Source: Saposhnikovia divaricata (lineage: Eukaryota; Streptophyta; Magnoliopsida; Apiales; Apiaceae). From it: a stretch of DNA of 64,000 nt. Positions 11,699 to 22,987 of this stretch are shown here, in pieces (position 1 is the first letter of the stretch; each line of letters opens with the position of its first letter). The stretch covers positions 113,576,046 to 113,640,045 of the forward strand of contig CM071600.1 of assembly GCA_036435485.1 (NCBI GenBank), in the 5' to 3' direction. Below the pieces are notes generated by a model. That model ran no database searches, was not told where the DNA came from, and saw only the letters and a program-made list of their open reading frames with translations. Position numbers and translations under genes: made by a program.

Positions 11699-14600
11699 AC
11701 TGAAGATGGCTGAACCAACTTGAGTTTGCAAACAAGATCATAAAAAGATCCGAGAGGAAGAGCTTTCGTGAATATATCTGCCGTATTGTCAGCACTAGAG
11801 ACAGTATGAAGACGAACTGTGCCTTTTGCAACCTGTTGACGGGTGAAATAACAATCGATCTCAATATGTTTAGTACGTTCATGAAAGACATCCTTGTGAG
11901 AAATGTCCCTAGCACTTTTGCTATCACAATAAATGATAGTGGCTGGAGAATGAGTTACAGTAATTTCTTCAAGTAACCATCTTAGCCAAATTAATTCCTG
12001 TGTGGTGTCAGCCAGAGCTCGATATTCTGACTCGGCACTGGATTTTGAGGCAAGAGATTGTCTCTTACTACGCCAAGAGATAAGAGAGTCACCAAGAAAG
12101 AAGCAAAATCCTGTAGTGGAACATCTGGTAGTGGGATCACCACCCCAATCAGCATCAGAGTAGGCATGTAACTCAAGTGAGGAGTTATGTGAATAGTATA
12201 GTCCATGAAAGATGGTGCCTTTAACATAACGAAGTATGTGAAGGACTCCCGTATAGTGAGGAGTGCGGGGAGCTGCCATAAATTGACTGACAATGTGAAC
12301 GGCATGAGTAATGTCAGGACGAGTGACAGTAAGATAAATCAAACTTCCTACCAACTGACGATACAATGTAGGGTTGTCAAGTAGGTCACCATCTTTGGAG
12401 TTAAGTTTGACCCCGTATTCCAAAGGTGTAGATGTAATCTTAGTGTCACTGATTCCAGATTTCAACAAAAGATCAGATGCATACTTAACTTGAGAAAGGG
12501 TGTAGCCAGTGGGTACAGAAGAAACCTCAAGACCCAAGAAGTAGCTTAATTAACCAAGATATTTCATTTCAAATTGCTGACTGAGAAATTGTTTAAGTTC
12601 AGAGATACCTGCAGTATCATCTCCAGTGATAATCATATCATCCCCATAGAGGAGGAGGAGAACAGTTCCTCGATCTGTTCGACGAATGAAGAGAGCATGA
12701 TCATATGGACTAGAAGAAAATCCCAGCTCACTAATAACGTTGCTAAATTTCTCGAACCATGCTCGAGGTGCTTGTTTAAGACCATACAACGCCTTGTTAA
12801 CCTTGAGCACTTGACCTGGTGAGTGATCAAAACCAGGAGGAGGTTTGAGATAAACTTCTTCATCTAAGTTGCCATTAAGAAAAGAATTTTTGACATCCAT
12901 TTGCCACATGTTCCACTGTTTTGATGCTCCAACAGCGAGTAAACTCCGAACAGATGTAAGACGAGCAACTGGTGCAAAAGTCTCCTCATAATCAATGCCA
13001 TACTCCTAGGTAAAGCCTCTAGCAACTAGACGAGCTTTATATCTCTCAACGGATCCATCAGCTTTTTTCTTAATTTTATAGATCCATCGACTTCCCACAG
13101 CTATTTTGCCAGGAGGCAAATTAACCAGAATTTAAGTGTGATTTTTGTCTAATGCTTGAAGTTCTTCTGCCATAGCTTTCTGCCAAAGAGGATTAACACT
13201 TGCCTCTCTATATGTTTGAGGCTCATGCAATGATTGTACAACAGAGTAAACATGATAATCAGAAAGACGAACAGAAGGTTTTCTTACCCGAGTAGATCGA
13301 TGAGTGTGCTCATCAGAATGACATGGTAAAGTGGGAGGCTCGGTACTGGAATCCTCAGACTGATTTGTTGTCGAAGGGATAATAGTAGATGGAGATGGTT
13401 GTGTGAGCTCAATTGGAGAATCTGTAGGAACTGTGTCAGAAGATGTCGACGAGTCGACATAGTCATCACTGGGATATAGATCAACAAAAGGATATGTAAA
13501 ATGAGAGATGCTAGAAGAAGTGTCGATTTTAAAATCTGACATAGATTTGAACATTTTTTGTTCCCAAAATGTCACATTACGAGAGACTCGAAGTCGGTGA
13601 GAGATAGGATCCCAACAACGGTATCCTTTTTGACCACTACCATACCCAATAAAACAACAAAGACGAGCACGAGATTCTAGTTTTGTTCTTTCATGTGGAG
13701 GAAGAAGAACAAAACATGTTGAACCAAAAACCTTAAGAAAATCATATGACGGAGGTTTACCATATAATTTTTCATAAGAAGACACATTATCTATAACAAG
13801 GGATGGAATCATATTTATTGTATGGACAGCTGTAAGAGCAGTTTCCCCCCAAAAGAATTCTGGACAAGAAGAAGAAATGAGCAAAGCTCGAATTGTATCT
13901 AAAATATGTCTATGTTTACGTTCAGCACGACCATTTTGTTGTGATGTGTAAGGATAAGAACTTTGTGCAAGAGTACCATAAGATGCCAAAAATTTTGTGA
14001 GTTCAGATTCTTTGTATTCTTTGGCATTATCAGCACGAAAAAGTTTGATTTTCTGTTTAAATTGAGTGTGGATCATTATGGCAAAATTTTTGTAAGTTTC
14101 TCCTAATTCAGATCGATTTTTCAAAATATATATCCATGTAAATCTAGAAAAATCATCAACAAATATCACATAATATCTAGATCCCCCCATAGTAGGAGTT
14201 GGAGAAGGACCCCAAATATCAGAGTGAACAAGATCAAAAGGAGCAGAAGATTTATCATATTTGATAGGAAAAGGTAGTGCATGTTGTTTTGCCAGTTTAC
14301 ATGGAGCACATTCAACTGTATTTTCACTTACACTACCTAAATGACCACTTGAAATTAGACTACGCAAACGGAAATATGATGGATGACCTAACCGGGAATG
14401 CCATATTGTAGATGTAGATGAAACAGATGCTACTAGATGAGTGGATGATGTTGGTGTTTCAAGATGAAGCGAAATAAGCTCAAACAACCTTCCGCATCTA
14501 TGTCCTGTCCCAAGAGTCTGTCCTGTCTAAGGATCCTGTACAAGACAACCAGCAGAGGTAAAGACAATATTTAGATCGAGATCACATAATTGACCAATAG

Positions 14601-14830
14601 AGATAAGATTAAGTGAAAGATTAGGCACAAAGTATGTGTTAGGAAGAGAAAGATCTTCCGTGGATACCGTGCCAATTTGTGTCACTTTCATGGTGGAGCC
14701 ATCAGCGGTTTGAATATTTGGAAGAAATGAGTTCTGTGTTTTCATGGTAAATATGGATGGATCATTTGTCATATGATTGCAACATGCAGAATCAAAATAC
14801 CAAGAAGTACCTGAAGTGACTGAGAATGCA
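11695..14830 (-). pseudogene. Copia protease, integrase, reverse transcriptase, RNase H, broken
   Basis: The protease motif lies at about 14790 (WYFDSACCNHMTND, where a Cys-rich DSAC replaces the usual DSG). The GAG-pre-integrase and integrase core are at 14487-13132 (IWHSRLGHPS, FRADNAKEY, NGRAERKHR). Reverse transcriptase is at about 13130-12550 with YGDDMIITG, a Gly variant of the usual YVDD. RNase H is at 12537-11695 (YSDADWGGD, SSAESEYRAL, HERTKHIEIDCYF) and is the best preserved part. Single in-frame stops break it at about 14527, 13129, 13005 and 12547. Most look like CAA/CAG or TGG changed by one base. Confidence 0.88.
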
Positions 14831-15072
14831 GTGGACGGAGAACTAGTTTTAGATAAAACTTGTCGGAGTAAGGATTCAAGCTCACTTGTAGATAAGTTTG
14901 ATGCGGTTTCTGATGTAGATTCGGAGGTTGCAGCAGCAGAAGTATGTGAGAATTTGTTGGAATAGAAAGATGACTTTCTTTTGCAGAATTGTGGAGAGTA
15001 ATGACCCTTTTGATGGCAATGTTGGCATGTATGATTGCGAAGAGCTACACAATCCTTAGTTATATGTCCATT

Positions 15073-15792
15073 TTAATGACAAAACCTACAGAAAGGTTTG
15101 TCAGAAGTAGGTGCTGGAGGTACCGCTAGGACATTATCAATCATAGAATTAAGTTTGCCAATGTCGAGTTGAGTTTCTTCAGAAATTAGTTCAGCAACAG
15201 AACTTTCCAAAGAGGGTAGTGGAACCCAGTGAAGAAGAGCAGCTCTAACTGGTTCAAAATCATGAGTGAGAGCCATTAGGAACTGGATAAGTCGTTGTTG
15301 GTCACGATAGGTATGATAAAGTGTAGCATCTTCTGTGTGTGGCCACTTTGGTTCAGATAATGTTAGTTGGTCCCAAAGTGATTGTATTTGGGAGAGAAAA
15401 TCTGCAACTGGTTGACCAGACTCTTGCTTTTGTTTACTTAGTGAACTCATGATCTGATATTAGTGAGAAAGATCAGATGTAGTGTACCGAGATGCCAACA
15501 GATCCCAAATTTCTTTTGCTGTTTTATAGTTTCCAAAATGTAAATTAATTTTAGGAACTGAAGAGTTTCTAAAAAATGTGATAGCTTGGTGATTTTTGAC
15601 ATCCCATTCTTCAATGCGGTCCTTCAATTTCGAGTCAGTTTCATCCTTTTCTTTTGTAGGAATTGTAAAATCCCCGTTGACATATCGCTAAAGTCTCTTT
15701 CCTTTGAGATAACTGCGCATAGCTTGTGACCAAATTATGTAGTTCGAGCCATTCAAAACTGTTTGAATTGGTGAACTATTCTCTTTCTCCAT
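15073..15792 (-). pseudogene. Copia gag, broken
   Basis: Gag opens at 15792 (MEKENSS, then NYIIWSQAMRSYLKGKRL). It continues through the typical copia gag core and reads open from 15450 (SLWDQLTLSE, QRLIQFLMAL) to a zinc knuckle CRFCH at the end. Stops lie near 15690, 15460 and inside the first knuckle at about 15073. A second CCHC knuckle (CQHCHQKGHYSPQFC) continues past the stop at about 15000-15040. Gag binds the element RNA and builds the particle. Confidence 0.8.
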
Positions 15793-16613
15793 TTCACAAA
15801 AGAAAATTAAAAGGCAGGGATTAAAAAGTTACTGTTGACGACTTCAGGAATTATAATGCAAGGCTTGTAAATATTGATGCACTAAGTTGTAATTTGAGCA
15901 AAGACCACAGCTTTTACAATATTGGGTCTAATACAAAATAGTTGGCCCAAAAGAAAGAAAGTGGGCTGATTGATCCTTTTAAATGTTTAGCCCAAATCTT
16001 GTAACAGACTTGCACAGATACAGCAGATTTATACACGTAATTGATGCACATATATCAACAAAAGTCAATAAAAACAAAAATTCGCCAGAACAGGGTGTTT
16101 GTAATGAAAGATGAGGAAGAAAATGGGTGTTGTGTATTCGAATAAAAGACAGGGGACTTGGAGGAAAGAAAAGAACCGAGGAAGAAACTCGCGAACTACT
16201 CGTAGAACAAAACAAAACGCAGATAAAGAAAAACAAAACAAGAATTCGACTCAATCCAGTGATCGAAGAGGTGTTTGATCGAAGGAGAAGAAAACAAGGG
16301 GAGATTAATGTTTGTAAACAGATAGGTTTAAATAGATTTACAACTACAATTGAGACTGGGTCGACTCGGAGGAGGAGGACAGGTTTGAGTTTCGCTGGAT
16401 TATGAACTCGTTACTGTGTTAAGTAAATCACTGAGTCAACTCTGTGTATGAGTATGGCAGAGCTGGTTGAGCTAGTGATTTACTCGTACTCAAGATTTGT
16501 TGTTGTAACCTCTGGTGGGTTGGAACAAGATTATTAATTTGTTGTATTAACTGACAAATGAGTGGGCTACACCAAATGTTCGATTAAATGCCAGAATGAG
16601 TCTAGCTTTGTTA

Positions 16614-16626
16614 GAATCTGATACCA
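16614..16626 (-). other. Primer binding site of the copia element
   Basis: TGGTATCAGATTC lies directly against the 5' LTR on the minus strand. This is the usual initiator tRNA-Met complement of plant copia elements. Confidence 0.85.
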
Positions 16627-16864
16627 TGACGAAACTGATGCAATGAAATCAGAATCTGTGCTTAATAGATGAAGTTGAGAAGCAATGAAAGAGAAAGGTA
16701 ACTCTTGTATTACTAAAGCTTAACTTGATTATTACAATGAGAAGATGAATGAATAAATAGAAGATAACTAGCAACTAAAGTTGTAAACTATTACTAGCCG
16801 AAAGTGGCACCGAAAGGTGTAGCCGAAAGTGTAGTATTATTCAACACTATTATATATTTTAACA
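16627..16864 (-). repeat. 5' LTR of the copia element
   Basis: This 238-bp copy begins TGTTAAAATATATAATAG on the minus strand. It carries CGTCA rather than CATCA at its inner end. The primer site follows directly. Confidence 0.92.
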
Positions 16865-17580
16865 AGCCATATACTCCGCTGCTCTGTTTGTATCCAAGTG
16901 AACTACCGCCATACGACGCATAGTGACCCCCTCAATAAAGAAGTTTGTATACAAGTTGTTAAACTGGGTCATAACCTCCATCAGATCATTCGGAATGATT
17001 ATATGCTCTTGGAATCTCACGATGTCAAAAACATCTCCGTTAACCATCTCAATATGAGTTTTGTGTTGACCCATTCTCAATGTTTGAACAAGACTTGCCT
17101 GAATAGCCCATAGTAAAGCCTAACTTTCATTATGGCCAGGCATTGGACCCATCGCCCCCCATAACTTAACACCCATGTTGCCCCTTATGATTACTGCGAC
17201 TCCATTACGATTCCCATTTGGATGTGGAATTTCAGAACTGACAAAATGAACATTGATTTTGAGGAAAGAAACCTCTGGAGGAAGCCACTGATTTTCCATT
17301 TCAACAGCCCAGAGAGAATAGAGAGAAAATGCTGAGGGTTTTGAACTTCAACACTCGAATATAAAGCCCCTGATTTTCCAGTATCGAGAAACCCTTACGC
17401 TTTCCTAGCCAGAGAACAGCTTCGAGGGCAGCTCTTTCAAGAAATGTATTCATGGTTTTCTATGAAACTTACTTGATAAACGAAATGTTTTATTCCTCTG
17501 GGATTTGTAATTCGAGCGGAGAGGATATGAAAAATAAAAATAAATTTATCTCTCCTGCAAAAATTGAGATTAATAACCCT

Positions 17581-20452
17581 TTAAACATGACCAATGCTAG
17601 GCCATCCATCAGCCCAATAGGTCATTAGGTTGGGCCTGAACAAACCCGCTTTAGCCAAAGAGTCTGCATCCATGTTACAACTCCTAGGAACGTAATTTAG
17701 CACCACATTAGAGCTAAATAATTCCTTAAGATTTTTATAATTCCTTATGTGTTATTTAGAACCCCCAATGCATCCTTAATCAAGTACGAAGCATCTTTGC
17801 TCAGCTTAACTTTTGCAAAATCATAATTGAACTACTTGCCATACTTCTCTTGTAGTAATCTATTCCAAAGTCTGTCTCTCTCAGAATAACTACGCCACCA
17901 CCACTTAGCCAGGAGAGATGTATTCTTCGATTTTAAACTAGTTAACCCCAATCCTCCATCCTTCTTACTTTGACATACTTTATCCCATTTAAGAAGATGG
18001 ATTTTTCCTCTCTGAGAACCATTTGCTGCCTTTGATCCCCAAAGAAAACTTCTCCTGGCTTGCTCTAACTGACCTAAAACTGTTGCTGGAATCTTATACA
18101 AATTGAACCAATAGGTTGGCAAGCTATCTAATGATGACTTGATCAAAACAAGCCTCCCAGCCATTGATAAAGACGAAGAATCCCAGGATTTTAACTTCGA
18201 GTCCACCCTATTGATCAGCGGTTTCCAGTAGGAAATTAACCGAGGCGATTCCCCTATATTAGCACCAAGGTACTTAAAAGCACCTACACCCACCTCACAC
18301 CCTAAAATGCCAGCCCATCTTAGAACATCCTCTGCACAATCATTAAATCCAGATAGCTGAGATTTATGAAAGTTAATTTTTAGACCTGAGCAATTCGAAA
18401 CACTGCAAAACTCTCTTTACACCTCTAACTGAACCTTCATCATTTTCTAAGAACAGCACCACATCATCCGCATATTGCAAGTGAGTGATGAAGGTACTAC
18501 AACCTGGAAGGGATATACCTTTAAACAGCTCTTTCCCTTTAGCTATTTCAATGAGTTTGGATAACACCTCTCCAACTATATTGAAAATTAGAGGGGACAA
18601 ATGATCCCCCTGCCTTAACCCTTTTCTTGGATAGAATTCATCCGTAGGTGACCAATTTACCAGAACAGAAATGCTAGCACTCCGAAAAATTTTCTTCATC
18701 CACTCAATCCATTTATGATTAAAATTCATGCTCCCACGAACCTCAAAAATGAATTCCCAATTTACACTATCAAAGGCCTTTTCGAAGTCTATTTTTGAGA
18801 TTAACCCTCTGATTTTCTTTAACTTAAGAGCCTGATACACCTCCGATGTGATAAGAATACAATCCGATATATGTCTGCCTATATGAAAGCTGATTGTGTG
18901 TCCGAAACTAACTTGCTCATAACTAAACTCAGTCTGGAGGCCAGCACTTTTGTCAGCAATTTCATAATGGCATTCATCAAACTTATAGGACGAAAATCTG
19001 TGACAACTTTTGCGTCAGATTTCTTTGGAATCAGGGCAATGAATGATGCATTATACCCTTTTGGGATTTCTGCTCCATTATAAAAGTCCTCAAAAAAATT
19101 CATTAAATCCCCCTTCATTCACTCCATCCGGGCCAGGAGCCTTAGCAGAATCAGTTCGACTTAATGCATCCTCTACTTCTAACAGAGAAAATGGCTTGAC
19201 TAAATCTTCTCTGTCAAAATTAGAGAGTGTATTCATCTGTACATTACCAAGAAAAAAGACTTTCGAACTAGATGAATGTCCCAGAAAGTTTTTAAAGTGC
19301 TGAAAGAAGGCCCTTTTAACTTTTACAGGATCAACAACCCAATTTCCATTAACTAGGACCCTTGAGATTCTATTTGACACTAACCTCCTCCCGATTGCTT
19401 TATGAAAAAAATTTGAGTTTCTTTCTCCATTCAGCTTCCAGTTAAGCCTTGATTTTTGACATAGCATGCTCGATTTTGCCTTATATAACTGATCCAACTC
19501 CAATTTGATAGCCAATTTCTCCGCATTGTCAGCATTTTTTGAATCAGCCTCTTTTTGCTTCTTTTCCATCGTGTCAATGCTAATATTGACGTTTCCAAAT
19601 TGATGCTTATTCCATTCTTTTGTGAATTCCCTGGCTTTTTAAATCTAACACAAAGATTTGATTTTTTCGACTTACTCCAAATTCCACCCAAACTATCTAG
19701 TAATTGCCTATCTTCCAACCAAATATTGAAGAAATTGAATGGTTTAGGGCCCCAGTTGCATTTTGAACTGCTAAGAACAATAGGCTTGTGATCCGAATTC
19801 TTCCTTCTCAGTGTGTTGCATACCCATGTTCCTGATCCTGCCCAAACATGATTAATCAAGATTCTGTCCAATTTGCTCTTTTTGTTTTCCGGACCAAACC
19901 AAGTGAAGTTCGAGTTCATCATAGGGACGTCAATGAGATCATTTCTTGAAACAAAATTTGAGAAGTTATTGGTATCCATCCTTCTGAATATACAATTTTC
20001 CCTCTCACTATTACTTAGGACACAGTTGAAATCCCCCAGAAGCACCACCGGAATATGCCCTTGGGCGTTTAATTCCACCTCTAATTCCTTCCACACTTCC
20101 AACTTATCTTGACTTGATTGTGGTGCATAGATATTAAAGCAAGCAAATGGAGTGTTATCAATTTTACATACTCCATTCACCATGATCCAACTAGACTGCT
20201 TCTTTGTGCTTTTGATTTCAAACACATCTTCCTTCCTTGATGTGAAAATACCTCCTGACCGGCCATTAGATGAAACATCATCCCACCCAATTCTTCGTCC
20301 TAAACCAATCGAGCATAACATCTTACTCGTCCACTTTAGGCATTTAGTCTCCTGAATGCACACAAGTGAAGCTTTTGATTCATTCACTACCGCTTTCAGA
20401 TTCAATCTATTACTTTCTTTAGAAGCTCCTTTGATGTTCCTGCTAACTATTA
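17581..20452 (-). pseudogene. L1-type LINE ORF2: endonuclease, reverse transcriptase, RNase H
   Basis: The order on the minus strand is as follows. An AP-type endonuclease spans about 20450-19570 (CIQETK, LLGDFNCVL, SDHKPIVL). Reverse transcriptase spans 19569-17832 (KAPGPDGV, KIDFEKAFDSVNW, GLRQGDHLSP, LQYADDVVLF). A C-terminal RNase H-like piece lies at 17820-17581 (NYVPRSCNMDADSLAKAG). The zinc-finger region normally between RT and RNase H is missing: RT residues LLQEKYGK are followed within a few codons by RNase H sequence. Stops and frameshifts are scattered through it. The 5' end is cut at 20452 by a Stowaway MITE, and gag-like ORF1 is not seen. Confidence 0.85.
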
Positions 20453-21506
20453 CTCCCTCCGTCCCACTTTGTTGGACTGTGTTTGACTTTCACGGGGTTA
20501 AGAAAATTCTATTTAATTTGCTAGGTAGTAATATGTGGTTGGTTGAGTGTGAAAACCAAACCAAACCAAATCAAACATACCCAGTATATCCCGCTCAGAA
20601 CAGGGTCTGGGGAGGGTAAGATGTATGCAGACCATACCCCCACTTTTAGAGCGGGGAGGCTGTTTCCGTGTAAACCCTCGGCTAAGTGCACGACAAACAA
20701 AGAGTGTGATAAATACAAAGGAAACCATTTGGAACGGAAATGAACGAAACCATACCTGAGCCCATGGCGTTCTCCACATGGGGCATACCTGTTTGTACGG
20801 AGTTTTGCTACCACCGGAGTTATGCTACCACCGGGCCGGGATCCCTGAAACTGCAAAACCAGCAAACAAAAGACACTAAAAACGCAAAGTGAGAAACGCT
20901 AAAGTCGAACTACTACAAAATCGCTAACCGAGACAACCCAATTCTGAGGCTCTCGACAACCGATCCGCACCCTAAAAGAGAATCCACCATTCTGATACGC
21001 CGCCTCCAAGCAGCCCTATCCGCAACCAAGGTCTCATTTAATTCTAAGGCCTTCAAATCCAGCCTGAGCTGCTCTTCCCACGACCTCCTCGGTCTGCCTC
21101 TCCTCCTCGCCCCACCAACCGAAAGATTCTCGACCCTCCTAACTGGGGCTTCAACCATCCTCCTACGGACGTGGCCGAACCATCTCAACCTTCCTTCCCT
21201 AAGTTTCGCAGAAAAAGGCGCCACTTCAAGCTCGCTCCTAAACACCGCATTTGGGACTCTGTCCAACAACGTGCGCCCACAGGACCACCGCAACATCCTC
21301 ATTTCAGCCGCTTATGTATAAAAAATGGGTAAAATAGGAAAATAGTGGGGGTAATAGTATTTATTTAATAAAATGGAGTTATAAAATAGAGAAGTAGTAG
21401 GTGTAATAGTGAAAAGTAGTGTTCAAAAATAGTAAGTTTAGTAGGTTCATTATTTTTGGGACGTCCTAAAAAGGAATGAGTGTCATACAAAATGGGACGG
21501 AGGGAG
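20453..21506. mobile_element. Stowaway-type MITE enlarged by an RTE insertion
   Basis: The ends read CTCCCTCCGTCCCAC and its inverse GTGGGAC/GACGGAGGGAG, with TA on both sides (20451-20452, 21507-21508), as expected for Tc1/mariner MITEs. About 90 bp at the left and 200 bp at the right are MITE sequence (GTAATAGTG-rich). The middle is an RTE LINE 3' end. The same MITE family occurs at 37401-37699. Confidence 0.8.
20540..21302 (-). mobile_element. RTE-clade LINE, 5'-truncated 3' end
   Basis: The minus strand from 21302 reads MRMLRWSCGRTLLDRVPN, RLRWFGHVRRR and GGARRRGRPRRSWEEQL. This is the highly recognisable C-terminal end of plant RTE polyproteins. It stops at about 20913. It is followed by the usual RTE tail with GGAAACAGCCTCCCCGC and CTTACCCTCCCCAGACCC, then a TTTGGTTTGG-type simple repeat at about 20545-20575. 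RTE elements integrate by target-primed reverse transcription and are usually 5'-truncated, as here. Confidence 0.8.
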
Positions 21507-21508
21507 TA

Positions 21509-22008
21509 GTATTGGTTGTGTATCCATAAGAAAAAAAATTAAATTTTATATAATTATGTAGTAGGAATGGATCGAGTTAAATGATAACCAAATTTGGTAT
21601 TATACTCACCATTTTCACATGGTTTTGCACATTAATAAAAAGTATTGATTTAATTATGTGTCTTTTCAGAATATTTTAATATATTTTAATTTTGTTTGAT
21701 GCTAAATATTTTTCAGCATTATCATATAAATCATATTTACTGATTACTTGTACTTTCTTTTCAAAAAAAAAAAACTGATTACTTGTACTTTAGTAAATTA
21801 TATCTTTTATAAGCTATATATTGAATATATTTTAATTAATTATATTTTTATTTCAACTTGTTTGAATATGAGTGATCTAAGACCGTAAAATAACTATAAA
21901 TAAACATCTTCTTTATTTCTATTTCTAAATATTTTCTATTTTGAATATCAAATATCTAAAATATTACATACCTTTTAAAGGTATTAGACATATATGCAAC
22001 CATTATGA
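21509..22008. other. AT-rich spacer
   Basis: There is no gene. Part of it (about 21560-21650) resembles the repeat in the SDR intron at 25680-25850 (GATAACCAAATTTG, CATTAATAAA). A tiny A-tailed insert flanked by 17-bp direct repeats lies at 21740-21791. Confidence 0.6.
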
Positions 22009-22016
22009 TGTAAAAG

Positions 22017-22666
22017 TAGGGGTGGGAATCGGATGGATATGGCCATATCCGTATTCGGATCCGGCAATCAATAATGATATTTGAATCCGGATCCGAAAAT
22101 ATCCGACTGAATCGGATACAGATAATATCCGAACGAATCCCGATCCGAATCCGGATATATTGGGATCCGCTACTTGCAGTCTTGGTTGTTCTAAATTATT
22201 GCTTGAGGAGGGAATTGAACCAAAGTGATGCTCCTTTTGTTTTCCTAAATTCCTAATGCCACACTCAAACCACTTAGGCTACCTGATTGTTGTGTTACAA
22301 TGCTTAATTATTACTCATAACTTAGTATAAACATGCTTATATTTTTGTTCTTAATAATTAATGATGACTATATTACTATATTATCTTGATAGAATGATAG
22401 GCATCCTTATATTTTGTAATTATATATTAAAATATATATTATATATTAAAATATATTAAAAATATATATTATATATAATTCATTTCGGATACGGATATTT
22501 TCGGATACAGATGCGCCTATATCCATATCCGCATCCTAAACTCCCGGATTCAGATACGGATAATATCCGGTTGACTCCGAATACGAATAATATCCGTTTT
22601 TTTCCGGATACGAACACAGATAATTCGGACGGATATCGGATTTTCCGGATTTTTTTTCCAGCCCTA
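22017..22666. mobile_element. hAT-type MITE with GGAT/ATCC-rich subterminal arrays
   Basis: The ends are TAGGGGTGGGAA and, inverted, TAGGGCTGGAAA. An exact 8-bp target duplication TGTAAAAG lies at 22009-22016 and 22667-22674, the length made by hAT transposases. About 130 bp inside each end is dense in CGGAT/GGATAT words in inverted orientation. There is no coding capacity. A tRNA-like SINE piece lies in the middle. Confidence 0.8.
22200..22290 (-). repeat. tRNA-derived SINE-like segment inside the hAT MITE
   Basis: On the minus strand a box-A-like TAGCCTAAGTGG (22281-22270) and box-B-like GGTTCAATTCC (22221-22211) lie about 60 bp apart, followed by AT-rich DNA. This is the head of a tRNA-derived SINE or a captured tRNA-like fragment. 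Confidence 0.4.
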
Positions 22667-22674
22667 TGTAAAAG

Positions 22675-22987
22675 TATTCTCTTAAAGATCTCCTCAACGG
22701 TAGCAATCAAAGATGCAAATATTGGTAACTCATCAAAAATATTAATATATTATTATTATTTTTTTAATAATATCTTTGACATTTTTGTTATCCAAAATTT
22801 ACTCTAATGATTGATGCTTCAAGTTTTCATAATATTTGATTATTTTATAAACTAAATCAAATAAGTATAACTAAAATTAGATAATAAAGTATATGTTTTT
22901 AATGATGATGTTAATGTGTAAAAAATAAGAGAAAGAGTGCCAAAAATTGGTCATTTTATTTAGCACTTAAAAGAGAATGACACTTTA
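22675..22987. other. AT-rich spacer between MITEs
   Basis: No reading frame or structured feature is seen apart from short A/T runs. It ends in the TTA that begins the next MITE. Confidence 0.5.

Larger units (their letters stand above)
11451..16864 (-). mobile_element. Ty1/copia retrotransposon, full length, defective
   Basis: This is a 5.4-kb minus-strand element with LTRs of 248 and 238 bp (TGTTAAAA...CATCA on the minus strand). It has a TGGTATCAGATTC primer site and a TTTGAGGGGGG polypurine tract. Domain order is gag, protease, integrase, reverse transcriptase, RNase H, the copia order. The flanks AGTCA (11446-11450) and AGCCA (16865-16869) look like a target duplication with one later substitution. 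It sits inside the RNase H-like pseudogene and splits its reading frame. Confidence 0.92.
10947..17299 (-). pseudogene. RNase H-like gene interrupted by a copia element
   Basis: The reading runs 17299-16865, is interrupted by the copia element, and resumes at 11450-10947. Dropping one target copy restores the frame (EYMA then QFGMENL). The first 150 residues resemble the RNase H-like domain found at the end of plant LINEs and in related host genes (FLKINV, VAVIIRGNMG, NESxALLWAI, NRAAEYMA). The first catalytic Asp is His and the Asp after VE is also replaced, so nuclease activity is unlikely. An acidic, unrecognised tail of about 150 residues follows. There is a TAG at 17120-17122 and a frameshift near 11110. 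A T-run at 10707-10715 on the plus strand looks like the A-tail of a minus-strand LINE or retroposed copy. It may therefore be LINE-derived rather than a host gene. Confidence 0.5.

Noticed and set aside
16127..16405. Charged open frame in the copia leader
   Set aside because: It is antisense to the element, in its untranslated leader, with no recognisable domain.
20456..20865. Overlapping open frames on both strands around 20513-20865
   Set aside because: They lie in the untranslated tail of the RTE element and the Stowaway arms; no protein family fits.
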